A stretch of DNA of 32,948 nucleotides. Origin: an uncultured beta proteobacterium. Lineage in GTDB: Bacteria > Pseudomonadota > Gammaproteobacteria > Burkholderiales > Burkholderiaceae. The DNA lies in NCBI GenBank assembly GCA_903892315.1, contig CAITHY010000052.1:1-32948 (forward strand), read 5' to 3'. A model generated the notes under the pieces. That model ran no database searches, was not told where the DNA came from, and worked only from the letters and a program-made list of their open reading frames with translations. Below are positions 8,277-17,173 of the stretch, one piece after another. The position numbers were made by a program, and so were the translations under genes. Position 1 is the stretch's first letter; each line of letters opens with the position of its first letter.

Positions 8277-8302
8277 CTTGAAATTCTAATTAATGCCCTT
8301 AT
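8277..8302 (+). promoter_or_regulatory. Heat-shock (sigma-32) promoter of clpB
   Basis: A perfect RpoH -35 element CTTGAAA lies at 8277-8283. After a 12-base spacer comes CCCTTAT at 8296-8302, close to the -10 consensus CCCCATnT. Spacing is within the family range. Transcription would start near 8310, giving a leader of roughly 20-25 bases with GGGG seven bases before the clpB ATG. This agrees with the known RpoH control of clpB. Confidence 0.8.
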
Positions 8303-8332
8303 ATTCTATAGATAGATATATGGGGTGCAAAA

Positions 8333-10936
8333 ATGAGAATAGATAAATTAACAACTAAATTTCAAGAGGCCTTAAGTGAGGCTCAAAGTATCGCGTTAGC
8401 GAAAGACAATCAATACATTGAGCCTGCTCATCTGTTGCTGGCGATGTTGCGTGATTCTGATGGTGGGGCCAAGAGTTTGTTGACCCGAGCTGGAGTCAAT
8501 GTTCCTGGTCTGGAAAAGGGTGTAGAGAAAATCATTGGCAACCTCCCTGAGGTGCAAGGCACCAGCGGAGAAGTGCAGGTCGGCCGTGATTTAAGTAACT
8601 GGCTCAACCTATGTGAAAAAGAAGCTAACAAGCGCAATGATCAATTTATTGCAGGCGAATTGTTCTTGCTGGTGGTGGCCGATGACAAAGGTGAGCTTGG
8701 CAAAGTTGCTCGTGAAAATGGATTAAATCGTAAATCGTTAGAAGCGGCTATTGATTTAGTGCGCGGAGGAGAATCAGTAAATAGTGCAGATGCTGAAGGC
8801 CAACGTGAAGCCTTGAAGAAATATACAGTCGATTTAACCGAGCGTGCTCGTATGGGTAAGCTCGATCCAGTGATTGGGCGTGACGATGAGATTCGTCGCA
8901 CCATCCAAATTTTGCAACGTCGCGGTAAAAACAACCCGGTGCTGATTGGTGAGCCTGGTGTGGGAAAAACTGCCATCGTTGAAGGTTTGGCTCAGCGTAT
9001 CGTTAATGGTGAAGTACCAGAGACTCTGAAGAACAAGCGTGTATTGGTTCTCGATATGGCCTTGTTATTGGCTGGCGCCAAGTATCGCGGCGAATTCGAA
9101 GAGCGCCTAAAGGCAGTTTTGAGTGACGTTGCTAAAGATGAAGGTCAAACCATTATCTTTATCGATGAGATTCACACGATGGTGGGTGCTGGTAAGGGTG
9201 ATGGCGCAATGGATGCTGGCAATATGCTCAAACCCGCCTTAGCTCGTGGTGAATTGCATTGCATCGGCGCAACCACTCTAGATGAGTACCGTAAGTACAT
9301 TGAAAAAGATCCTGCGCTAGAGCGTCGTTTTCAAAAAGTGATGGTAGAAGAGCCTACCGTGGAAGCCACCATTGCCATCTTGCGCGGTCTTAAAGAGCGT
9401 TATGAACTGCATCACGGTATTGAAATTACTGATCCAGCGATTGTTGCGGCTGCTGAGTTATCGCATCGCTACATTACGGATCGTTTCTTGCCGGATAAGG
9501 CGATCGACTTGATTGATGAAGCAGGCTCACGCATTCGAATGGAGATCGACTCTAAGCCTGAAGTAATGGATAGGCTTGAGCGTCGTTTAATTCAATTGAA
9601 AATTGAGCGCGAAGCAGTTAAGAAGGAGAAGGACGATGCTTCTCAAAAACGCCTAGGTCTCATTGAGGATGAAATTAAACGTCTGGGCGCTGAGTACGCT
9701 GACTTAGAAGAGGTCTGGAAGGCGGAGAAGGGGGCTGTATTAGGTGCAGCTCATCTGAAAGAGGAAATCGAAAAAGTAAGAGTGGATATTGCAAAGTTGC
9801 AACGCGATGGCAAGTTGGAGCAGGTTGCGGAGTTGCAATATGGCAAGTTACCTGAGCTTGAAGCTAAGCTAAAGTCTGCTGCTGCGGCTGAAGCTAAGGG
9901 CGATAAAGATGGCGTAGTGAAGAACAAGTTACTTCGCACCCAGGTTGGCGCAGAAGAAATTGCGGAAGTGGTTTCTCGTGCGACGGGTATTCCAGTGTCG
10001 AAGATGATGCAGGGTGAGCGCGATAAATTACTCAAGATGGAAGAGCTATTGCATAAGCGTGTCGTTGGTCAAGAAGAGGCTATTCGCGCAGTATCCGATG
10101 CTATCCGTCGCTCCCGTGCTGGTTTGGCTGAAGAGAACCGTCCATACGGCTCCTTCTTATTCCTTGGGCCCACCGGCGTTGGTAAGACTGAGCTCTGTAA
10201 AGCGCTAGCTGGCTTCTTGTTTGATAGTGAAGATCATCTCATTCGCATTGATATGAGTGAGTTTATGGAGAAGCATAGTGTTGCGCGTTTAATCGGTGCG
10301 CCTCCGGGCTATGTTGGCTATGAAGAGGGTGGTTATTTAACCGAGCAAGTTCGTCGTCATCCATATAGCGTGATCTTATTTGATGAAATCGAAAAAGCAC
10401 ACCCAGATGTATTTAACGTACTCTTGCAAGTTTTGGATGATGGTCGCCTCACTGATGGTCAAGGCCGCACCGTGGACTTCAAGAACACTGTCATCGTCAT
10501 GACCAGCAATATTGGTTCGCATTTGATTCAGTCAATGGTAGATAAGAAGCAAGCGGAAATTAAAGAGGCGGTATTTGAGGAGCTGAAAAATCATTTCCGC
10601 CCTGAGTTCTTAAACCGTATTGACGAAATCGTTGTGTTCCATGGACTAGATAAGGGCAATATTGCCAACATCGCAAAGATTTTGCTCAAGAACTTGTCGG
10701 ATCGTTTGGCAAAAGTGGATATGCAGCTTGAGGTGAGTGATGCAGCCCTGAATAAGATTGCTGAAGTGGGCTTTGATCCAGTCTTTGGAGCAAGGCCACT
10801 GAAGCGAGCGATTCAGCAGTATATTGAAAACCCAGTATCCAAGATGATTTTGGAGGGCAAGTTCGGACCCATGGATGTAGTGCCTGTCGATGTCGATAAA
10901 TCAGGTGACTTTAGCTTTACCCGTCAAGTCCATTAA
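8333..10936 (+). CDS. clpB: ATP-dependent disaggregase ClpB
   Basis: Hsp100 hexameric AAA+ chaperone that threads aggregated proteins through its pore together with DnaK. The 867 residues compare with 857 in E. coli. The N-terminal Clp repeat domain covers about 1-145. NBD1 has Walker A GEPGVGKT at 206-213 and Walker B IIFIDEIH at 273-280, with pore loop [12 protein letters not shown] just before. A coiled-coil M domain (about 410-525) is rich in Lys, Glu and Leu. NBD2 has Walker A GPTGVGKT at 612-619 and Walker [12 protein letters not shown] from 680. The C-terminal [11 protein letters not shown] segment is the sensor-2 region. A sigma-32-type promoter precedes it. In related genomes clpB often follows moaE directly; here about 3.5 kb lies between. 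Confidence 0.98.
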   Translation: MRIDKLTTKFQEALSEAQSIALAKDNQYIEPAHLLLAMLRDSDGGAKSLLTRAGVNVPGLEKGVEKIIGNLPEVQGTSGEVQVGRDLSNWLNLCEKEANKRNDQFIAGELFLLVVADDKGELGKVARENGLNRKSLEAAIDLVRGGESVNSADAEGQREALKKYTVDLTERARMGKLDPVIGRDDEIRRTIQILQRRGKNNPVLIGEPGVGKTAIVEGLAQRIVNGEVPETLKNKRVLVLDMALLLAGAKYRGEFEERLKAVLSDVAKDEGQTIIFIDEIHTMVGAGKGDGAMDAGNMLKPALARGELHCIGATTLDEYRKYIEKDPALERRFQKVMVEEPTVEATIAILRGLKERYELHHGIEITDPAIVAAAELSHRYITDRFLPDKAIDLIDEAGSRIRMEIDSKPEVMDRLERRLIQLKIEREAVKKEKDDASQKRLGLIEDEIKRLGAEYADLEEVWKAEKGAVLGAAHLKEEIEKVRVDIAKLQRDGKLEQVAELQYGKLPELEAKLKSAAAAEAKGDKDGVVKNKLLRTQVGAEEIAEVVSRATGIPVSKMMQGERDKLLKMEELLHKRVVGQEEAIRAVSDAIRRSRAGLAEENRPYGSFLFLGPTGVGKTELCKALAGFLFDSEDHLIRIDMSEFMEKHSVARLIGAPPGYVGYEEGGYLTEQVRRHPYSVILFDEIEKAHPDVFNVLLQVLDDGRLTDGQGRTVDFKNTVIVMTSNIGSHLIQSMVDKKQAEIKEAVFEELKNHFRPEFLNRIDEIVVFHGLDKGNIANIAKILLKNLSDRLAKVDMQLEVSDAALNKIAEVGFDPVFGARPLKRAIQQYIENPVSKMILEGKFGPMDVVPVDVDKSGDFSFTRQVH

Positions 10937-10988
10937 GTAGTCAAAATGTTGTTCAGCAGGAATATCTCTGCACCAGTAAACTCGGAAC

Positions 10989-12200
10989 ATGACTGTTGCG
11001 CTTAGTAGGCGTGCCAGTGATGTCCGGGTTATTGGTCTCATTAGCCTGGCTCACGGCAGCTCTCATTTCTTTCATTTAATTCTTCCTCCCATGTTCCCAT
11101 GGTTGAGGGATGCTTTCGCATTAAGTTATGCCGAACTCGGTTTACTGATGTCGGTTTTTTTTGTCGTGTCTTGTATGACTCAGGCTGCCTCTGGCTTTTT
11201 AGTTGATCGTATTGGGGCGAGACCAGTGTTGTTTGGTGGCATTGGTCTGCTGGTACTTGCAGCGCTTGTGTATTCACAAAGCAATGGCTATGCCATGCTG
11301 TTGTTGGGGGCGGTTATTGCTGGCTGTGGTAATGGTATTTTTCACCCTGTTGATTACACACTCATTAATCACAAGGTCTCGCCACCTAATCTGCCGTATG
11401 CATATTCAATGCACGGTGTAACAGGTTATTTAGGCTGGGCAGCAGCCCCTGCGTTTATGGTTGCAATTACACAACTTGCAGATTGGCGTATTGCGTTTAT
11501 GTCGGCAGGAATCCTCGAGGCATTGATCCTGCTGGTGCTCTGGCTTAATAAAAATCAACTCATTGACAATGTGAAGGAGCGGCATGCGAGTACTCAGGCT
11601 GCAAACTCCGGAGGCACTCATGAGAGTCCCTTTGCATTCTTAAAATTGCAAGCGGTATGGTTATGTTGGGTGTTCTTTTTCTTTAGTATGGCATCTACTT
11701 CTAGCCTGCAATCTTTTGCGCCAAGTGCCCTATTTGGTATTTATGAGATTCCATTGAATGTTGGCAGTTATTACATCACCCTTTTGGCGCTTGGTAGTGC
11801 TGGTGGAGTTTTATTTGGTGGCTATTTAGCTGCTAAGTTACAGGCACCTGAAAGAATAGTCTCGACCTGTTTGTCTATTACGGTACTGATGTGCTTGCTA
11901 CTGGCTACCGGAATTATGTCAATTGACTTAATTCCTATTATTTTCTTTGCTCTGGGATTCGGATATGGAGTAGTGGCGCCTTCACGAGATCTATTAGTGA
12001 AAAAGGCAACACCACAAGGCGTAGCCGGGCGTGTTTACGGAATTGTCTATTCAGGAATTGATTTGGGTGCGGCAGTGGGCCCATTTATTTTTGGTTTCTT
12101 TATGGATGCTGGATTGCCAAAAGCACTATTTCTTGGGATTGCCGTATTCCAGCTCATGATTATTCCAACGGTTTTTCAGGTGAAATCAAAAAGCCGGTAA
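10989..12200 (+). CDS. MFS transporter (Fsr-like subgroup)
   Basis: Inner-membrane permease of 403 residues with about twelve hydrophobic helices. MFS motif A appears as GFLVDRIGARP after the second helix. The segment GCGNGIFHPVDYTLI resembles the FHP signature of Fsr (fosmidomycin resistance)-like carriers, but the substrate cannot be told. It starts 52 bases after clpB with no obvious terminator between them, so some readthrough is possible. No good Shine-Dalgarno is seen before the ATG. Its stop lies only five bases from the stop of convergent pxpA. An organic-acid or 5-oxoproline substrate would fit the neighbourhood but is inference. Confidence 0.85.
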   Translation: MTVALSRRASDVRVIGLISLAHGSSHFFHLILPPMFPWLRDAFALSYAELGLLMSVFFVVSCMTQAASGFLVDRIGARPVLFGGIGLLVLAALVYSQSNGYAMLLLGAVIAGCGNGIFHPVDYTLINHKVSPPNLPYAYSMHGVTGYLGWAAAPAFMVAITQLADWRIAFMSAGILEALILLVLWLNKNQLIDNVKERHASTQAANSGGTHESPFAFLKLQAVWLCWVFFFFSMASTSSLQSFAPSALFGIYEIPLNVGSYYITLLALGSAGGVLFGGYLAAKLQAPERIVSTCLSITVLMCLLLATGIMSIDLIPIIFFALGFGYGVVAPSRDLLVKKATPQGVAGRVYGIVYSGIDLGAAVGPFIFGFFMDAGLPKALFLGIAVFQLMIIPTVFQVKSKSR

Positions 12201-12205
12201 GCCGT

Positions 12206-12925
12206 TTAAAGTAATGCGGAATTAATCTTTTTCGCAAATTCAACCGCATGCGGATTATCGCCATGAATGCATAAGGTGTCAGCCTGGATTTTGATTTCAC
12301 TGCCATCAATTGCAGTAACTTTCCCATTCCTTGACATATCGATCGCTTGATTGAGTGCTTCCGATTCATCCTCAATGACTGCGCCCGCCTGAGTTCGTGG
12401 AACCAGAAAACCCTCTTTAGTGTATTTGCGATCTGCGAATACCTCTTGCCACACTGGGACATCCAATTCTTTTGCGGCATCGATCATGTAGCTTCCTGCT
12501 AAACCATACAAAATGACTTCGGGACCCAGATCTTTCACTGCCTGCGCTATTCCTCTTGCAAGCTTCATATTCTTAGCTGCTTGGTTATATAAGGCGCCAT
12601 GGGGTTTGACGTGATGCAACGTATTCCCGGTAGCATTTACGAAAGCTTTTAAGGCGCCAGCCTGGTAGAGAACGTAGTTATAGGCATCTTGCTCGGTTAT
12701 AGCCATCTCTCGTCTGCCAAATCCTTCGAGATCAGGAAGACCGGGATGCGCTCCAATAAGCACTCTTTTTTGTGTCGCCATTTCAACTAACTTTTTCATA
12801 CGTGCTGGATCGCCAGCGTGCCACCCACAAGCAATATTGGTCGATGTTATGTAGTCGAGTAATAATGCATCGTTACCCATTTCCCAGGCGCCAAAACCTT
12901 CGCCCATATCGCTATTAATATCCAT
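12206..12925 (-). CDS. pxpA: 5-oxoprolinase subunit PxpA (LamB/YcsF family)
   Basis: Part of the ATP-dependent PxpABC enzyme that opens 5-oxoproline (pyroglutamate) to glutamate. The 239 residues match the family. The N-terminus DINSDMGEGFGAWEMGND and ACGWHAGDP are hallmark LamB/YcsF segments with conserved acidic and histidine residues. VKPHGALYN (about 108-116) is another family signature. Its ATG overlaps the TAA of pxpBC (TAATG), so translation is coupled. The 3' end almost touches that of the convergent MFS gene, leaving no room for a separate terminator. Confidence 0.95.
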   Translation of the reverse strand: MDINSDMGEGFGAWEMGNDALLLDYITSTNIACGWHAGDPARMKKLVEMATQKRVLIGAHPGLPDLEGFGRREMAITEQDAYNYVLYQAGALKAFVNATGNTLHHVKPHGALYNQAAKNMKLARGIAQAVKDLGPEVILYGLAGSYMIDAAKELDVPVWQEVFADRKYTKEGFLVPRTQAGAVIEDESEALNQAIDMSRNGKVTAIDGSEIKIQADTLCIHGDNPHAVEFAKKINSALL

Positions 12926-14667
12926 TACGAATTTCCACTGGTTTGAATAATTGTTTGAATTGAGTTAATTGTTGATTCTTGTAACTTTAATGCTTCCGCA
13001 TTTAAGCGGTCGGCCTCTTCAATATCTATCGGAGTGAATCGTATTTTTGAGCCTGGTTTGACTTGCGCTAATTTAATGAGGTCGGAATAAATGACCTCGG
13101 CTAAGCGTGGGTATCCTCCAGTAGTCTGGTGTTCTGCAAGCATCACAATGGGTTCACGTGAGGGCGGAAATTGCACAGTTCCGAACGTAATGGCTTGTGA
13201 TGGAATATTGGGCAAATCCTTTTTAATTTTGAACTCACCTTGGAGGCGAAGACCCATGCGATTACTTTGATTACTCACAGTCCAGATAGTGGACCAAAAT
13301 AATTCTCGCTCTTTAATGGACAAAAAGGATAGGTGAGGGCCTGCCAAGCAATAGATTGGTGTGATTGTTTCCAGAGGTGTGAAGGGTGACTTGATGTGCC
13401 ATTTTGCAAAAGATGGCAATGCATCCTCTTTAAAGAGTGATTTTAAGAAAGGTGATTGCAAAGGTGATTGAGGGTTGATGAGCGATAAGATCTGCCCCTT
13501 CTCAAGGCGTTTTGGCCCAATATCAGCACTGATGTGTGAGCCTGAGCAGCCCAAGATTTTGGGTAGTTGCAGCCCGCCTCCGATTGCTAATAGCGCTCGA
13601 AACCCAGGATTGAGTGGCGAGAATTTAAGTACACTGCCTTTCGCCAGCCATACAGGTCGATTGCCTGGAATGCGTCGACCATCAACAATGCCGTCACACT
13701 GTGCGCCAACCCAGGCTACACATGTTGCTTGATGAAAGAGAAGGCTTGGACCGCTGGAGGTCATCTCTATGGCGGCCATCTCTAATGCGTTGCCCACTAA
13801 AGCGTTTGCTAGATAAAGTGATGATAAGTCGCAGGCTCCACCGGGACCAACCGCCCAATGAGAAAGCCCGGATCTTGGCTTATCCTGAATAGTGCTAAAG
13901 GTTCCAGACTGTAATACTTCAATAGATGCTTTGTTATTCGTTTTATCTAATGCGTGAATCATTTCTTGGTGAGTGTTTCTTTGATCTTGTATGTAAAACT
14001 CATCCAATGTAATTTCTTCAATCTGCATTTGATCGCCGGCCATAAATAATCCTGGCGGTTGATTTTGGATATCAAACATTTGATTAGGTGAGCGACCAAT
14101 AAGATTCCATCCGCCTGGCGTAGTTCGGGGGTAAATAGCGGTTTGCAATTCTGCAATCGCAACACTACCTTTGGGCACCACTGGCCGAGGAGAGGGTAGG
14201 CGAGGTACGCGCAACTTAGGGTTAAGGCCGCTGAAGTATGCAAACCCAGGCATAAAGCCCAGAATATCTGCCGTATAAAGATTTTTCTTGTGCAGGTAAA
14301 TTGTCTCTTCAATAGACAATTGACATGCCTTAGCAATGGCGTGCAGATCTAATGCGACATCAGGGTGATAACAAACTTGAATGCGGTGAATCTTAGCCGG
14401 ATAAGTTGAGCGCCTCTCTTGTTTTGCCAGCTGCTGCTGAACTTTCTCTATTTCTGCAAAAGCTTGTTTACGCGTAAGGCTTGGATCTTCATGCGTATAT
14501 TGCAGTTGGATGACCAGCGAATCTAGGCCAGGAACGATTTCAGCCGCCCATAGGGGTTTTTTGGCCAACAGTAGCTTGCTTAGCTCATGAATCTCTTTTA
14601 AGTCATCTGATGATTTGGAGAAATCAATCAATATGCTGTGGTCGCCAATGAGTGTGCAATGCATCAT
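12925..14667 (-). CDS. pxpBC: 5-oxoprolinase PxpB-PxpC fusion (KipI/KipA, biotin-dependent carboxylase-like)
   Basis: A 580-residue fusion of the other two 5-oxoprolinase subunits. The PxpB/KipI half (about 1-230) contains GFMPGFAYFSGL (137-148) and TTPGGWNLIG (182-191). The PxpC/KipA half starts near 249 with VLQSGTFSTIQD and includes GPGGACD (274-280), where many homologues have GAMD. The linker (about 230-248) is short and polar. Fused forms occur in other bacteria, annotated as 5-oxoprolinase/urea amidolyase family. Two tandem ATGs occur at 14667 and 14664; no Shine-Dalgarno distinguishes them. It is divergent from an MFS gene 106 bases away. Together with pxpA it would recycle 5-oxoproline formed spontaneously from glutamine or in glutathione turnover. 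Confidence 0.93.
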   Translation of the reverse strand: MMHCTLIGDHSILIDFSKSSDDLKEIHELSKLLLAKKPLWAAEIVPGLDSLVIQLQYTHEDPSLTRKQAFAEIEKVQQQLAKQERRSTYPAKIHRIQVCYHPDVALDLHAIAKACQLSIEETIYLHKKNLYTADILGFMPGFAYFSGLNPKLRVPRLPSPRPVVPKGSVAIAELQTAIYPRTTPGGWNLIGRSPNQMFDIQNQPPGLFMAGDQMQIEEITLDEFYIQDQRNTHQEMIHALDKTNNKASIEVLQSGTFSTIQDKPRSGLSHWAVGPGGACDLSSLYLANALVGNALEMAAIEMTSSGPSLLFHQATCVAWVGAQCDGIVDGRRIPGNRPVWLAKGSVLKFSPLNPGFRALLAIGGGLQLPKILGCSGSHISADIGPKRLEKGQILSLINPQSPLQSPFLKSLFKEDALPSFAKWHIKSPFTPLETITPIYCLAGPHLSFLSIKERELFWSTIWTVSNQSNRMGLRLQGEFKIKKDLPNIPSQAITFGTVQFPPSREPIVMLAEHQTTGGYPRLAEVIYSDLIKLAQVKPGSKIRFTPIDIEEADRLNAEALKLQESTINSIQTIIQTSGNS

Positions 14668-14773
14668 GATGGGGTATTAGGGGTTTTCTCTAGTTTGTGC
14701 TTTAGCGGGAATAATTGGGTTATAAAGATATTACTCATTCATTAATTTAAAGCCTAAAAATAAAGGAGACAAA

Positions 14774-16036
14774 ATGAGTCAACAACCAGACACCAGTCTG
14801 ACTGGTTTTTATAAGGTCATGAACCCCAAAGAAAAGAAAACTTTTTGGGGTTGCTTCTTAGGCTGGGCATTAGACGGCATGGACTTCATGATTTACCCCT
14901 TGGTGATTGGAACCATTATTGCAGTATGGCAGGTCGATCGGGGCATGGCTGGTCTTGCAGTAACAGGTACTTTATTGGCTTCTGCATTTGGTGGATGGTT
15001 TGCAGGTTATTTAGCCGATCGTATCGGTCGCGTACGCACCCTTCAGTTCACGATTCTTTGGTTCTCTAGCTTCAGTTTGATTTGCGCATTCACCCAAGAC
15101 TTTAATCAGCTCATGATTGCTCGCGCACTCTTGGGTTTTGGTTTCGGTGGTGAGTGGGCTGCTGGTGCGGTATTGATGGGCGAGACGATTCGCGCTGAAT
15201 ATCGTGGTCGCGCTGTAGGTAGTGTCCAATCCGCGTGGGCGGTAGGTTGGGGCGCTGCTGTGCTCCTGCAGGCCATTATGTTTAGCTTGCTTCCTGCCGA
15301 TATGGCCTGGCGTGCAATGTTTGTTGTGGGCTTCTTCCCCGCATTACTATTGCTTTACATCCGTCGCAATGTAGAGGAGCCTGAGATTGCGAAGATTGCT
15401 CGTGAAAAGGTTGCAGCAGCCGGTGACTCACCATCCATCTTTGAAATTTTTAAACCGGGCATCTTGAAAACTACCATCTTGGCGTCTTTATTGACCATGG
15501 GCGCACAAGGTGGTTACTACGCCATTACTACTTGGGTACCTACCTTCTTGAAGGCCGAGCGTAAATTAACGGTGGTTGGCTCTACCGGTTACTTGGCATT
15601 CCTGATCGTTGGTAGTTTTGTTGGTTATCTAGTTGGTGCTTGGATGGCTGATCGCTTTGGCCGTCGGAAACTCTTTATGATCTTTTCATTAGGTGCGATT
15701 GTTTTAGTTTTGGCATACACCCAGTTAGAAATCACAAACGAGATGATGATGTGGCTTGGGTTCCCCTTGGGATTTTTTGCCAGTGGTTATTTCTCCGGTA
15801 TGGGTGCATTTTTAACTGAATTGTTCCCAACTCGTTTGCGCGGATCTGGTCAGGGCTTTTGTTATAACTTTGGCCGCGGAATTGGCGCTTTATTCCCTGC
15901 TTTAGTGGGTTATTTCTCAGCTCAGTATGGATTAGCTATGGCGATTGCGATCTTTGCTGTGATTGCTTACGGTGTTTTCTTTGTGGCTGCACTCATTCTC
16001 CCGGAAACTAAAGGACGCGAATTGAAGGCTAACTAA
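14774..16036 (+). CDS. MFS transporter, sialate/aromatic acid:H+ symporter type
   Basis: Inner-membrane symporter of 420 residues with about twelve helices. The first helix GCFLGWALDGMDFMIYPLVI with its buried Asp, motif A GYLADRIGRVR, and GFGFGGEWAAGAVLMGE in helix 4 are typical of NanT (SHS) and AAHS-type carriers. The C-terminal ILPETKGREL is shared by sugar-porter-like MFS families. A strong ribosome site AAAGGAG lies eight bases before the ATG. The amidohydrolase gene follows after ten bases, so the two form a transport-and-hydrolysis pair. An aromatic or carboxylic acid substrate is more likely than sialic acid because no sialic-acid genes are present. Confidence 0.88.
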   Translation: MSQQPDTSLTGFYKVMNPKEKKTFWGCFLGWALDGMDFMIYPLVIGTIIAVWQVDRGMAGLAVTGTLLASAFGGWFAGYLADRIGRVRTLQFTILWFSSFSLICAFTQDFNQLMIARALLGFGFGGEWAAGAVLMGETIRAEYRGRAVGSVQSAWAVGWGAAVLLQAIMFSLLPADMAWRAMFVVGFFPALLLLYIRRNVEEPEIAKIAREKVAAAGDSPSIFEIFKPGILKTTILASLLTMGAQGGYYAITTWVPTFLKAERKLTVVGSTGYLAFLIVGSFVGYLVGAWMADRFGRRKLFMIFSLGAIVLVLAYTQLEITNEMMMWLGFPLGFFASGYFSGMGAFLTELFPTRLRGSGQGFCYNFGRGIGALFPALVGYFSAQYGLAMAIAIFAVIAYGVFFVAALILPETKGRELKAN

Positions 16037-16046
16037 CGACTTCTCT

Positions 16047-16913
16047 GTGTCAAAAAAAGATATTCCGTTTTGCCCAGGACCGCCCGATCGTCAGGGCGGT
16101 CCTTTTCCTTTTGTATTGCCTACCGGCGCCGTAGATGCACACGCTCACGTCATTAGTGCTGCCAGTTTTGTGCCTGATCGTTCTTACACCTCACCCGAGG
16201 CAACTGAGGAACAATACATTCGAATGCTGGATGAAGTTGGGATGACTTATGGTGTCCTCATTCAAGTCAGCGTGAATGGCCAAGACAATGAGCCAATGCT
16301 TCAGGTGTTAAAAAATCATCCGCAGCGCTTGCGTGGGGTTGCTGTGCCATTGCTTGGTCAAGCGGATGCTTATTACCAAAGAATAAAAGATGCCGGTGTA
16401 GTGGGTATTCGTATGAATCTGATGTTTTCCGGTGGTGGTTTGGATATCTCTAGGCTTGAGGAATGTGATGCCCTAGCCAGGGACTGGGGGTGGCACATTC
16501 AATTTTTGTTAGACGCAAATGATCTTCCGGCGTTGATGCCGCGCATGCAGAGCTTAAAGTCTACCCTGGTGATTGATCACATGGGCTACTTAAAAACTTC
16601 TGTTGGCCTGGATTCACCGGGTTTTAAAGCGCTCGTTGATTTGGTGCGCGAGAGGGCGTGGGTCAAAGTTTCGGGTGCCTACCGATTAACAGATCACGCG
16701 CCCCCATATCAAGATGTGGTTCCTTATGCAAAGAGATTAATTGATGCTGCACCTGATCGTTGCGTCTGGGGTTCTGATTGGCCGCATGTGGCCAATTGGG
16801 GTGTTATGCCAACAGTGGCGCAGATGCTTGAAAGCCTCGCTTTATATGCGCCAGATGAGTCGATACGCAATCGCATCCTCTGTACCAATCCGCAAAAGCT
16901 TTACTTTTCATAA
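16047..16913 (+). CDS. Amidohydrolase family protein, 2-pyrone-4,6-dicarboxylate lactonase-like
   Basis: TIM-barrel hydrolase (Amidohydro_2) of 288 residues. DAHAHV gives the His32-x-His34 metal motif, His178 lies in IDHMG, and GSDWPH supplies Asp244 and His247. Arg122 in IRMN and Arg213 in AYRLT lie where LigI uses arginines to hold substrate carboxylates. A LigI-like lactonase acting on a carboxylated lactone is thus likely, but the exact substrate is not set by these residues. The start is GTG at 16047, ten bases after the MFS stop, consistent with an operon. No ligABC-type ring-cleavage genes are in the window, so a complete protocatechuate meta pathway is not shown here. Confidence 0.85.
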   Translation: MSKKDIPFCPGPPDRQGGPFPFVLPTGAVDAHAHVISAASFVPDRSYTSPEATEEQYIRMLDEVGMTYGVLIQVSVNGQDNEPMLQVLKNHPQRLRGVAVPLLGQADAYYQRIKDAGVVGIRMNLMFSGGGLDISRLEECDALARDWGWHIQFLLDANDLPALMPRMQSLKSTLVIDHMGYLKTSVGLDSPGFKALVDLVRERAWVKVSGAYRLTDHAPPYQDVVPYAKRLIDAAPDRCVWGSDWPHVANWGVMPTVAQMLESLALYAPDESIRNRILCTNPQKLYFS

Positions 16914-17000
16914 TATGAAATCTCATTACGCTGCGTAAAATGCAGTGCAACAAGTAGTCACTCGTTTCATTCCAAGCAGTGGATATAGATTCCACATTGC

Positions 17001-17045
17001 AAAATATTAAATATAAGTTATTGAATTTAAATAACTAAATATTTT
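17001..17045. other. AT-rich long hairpin upstream of aceA
   Basis: Nested inverted repeats: AAAATATT (17001-17008) with AATATTTT (17038-17045), and inside them AGTTATT (17016-17022) with AATAACT (17030-17036) around a seven-base loop. It ends in a short T-run. It may be a weak terminator for the amidohydrolase gene or an AT-rich UP-like element for aceA. The 260-base gap (16914-17173) holds no gene that I can see. Confidence 0.35.
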
Positions 17046-17093
17046 TAAAAATAGCTTTTATTTCTCTTGCTTGCTTTTTTGATCTGTCTAAAC

Positions 17094-17127
17094 TCTTATA
17101 TAAGACATAAGACTTGAATAGGTCTTA
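17094..17127. promoter_or_regulatory. Cluster of TAAGAC/GTCTTA repeats, candidate aceA operator
   Basis: TCTTATATAAGA at 17094-17105 is a perfect 12-base palindrome. TAAGAC occurs at 17101-17106 and again at 17108-17113, seven bases apart, and the reverse form GTCTTA at 17122-17127. The pair TAAGAC-N8-GTCTTA is a perfect inverted repeat. The cluster ends 46 bases before the aceA ATG. It is probably the binding region of an aceA regulator; which regulator is unknown. Confidence 0.5.
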
Positions 17128-17173
17128 AAGGTCCTTAAATTTTGAAGTACTTGTTTAACTTAGGGAGAAAAAC

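Noticed and set aside
14668..14773. Sigma-70 promoter before the symporter gene
   Set aside because: TTGTGC and TATAAA are present but 20 bases apart, outside the usual spacing.
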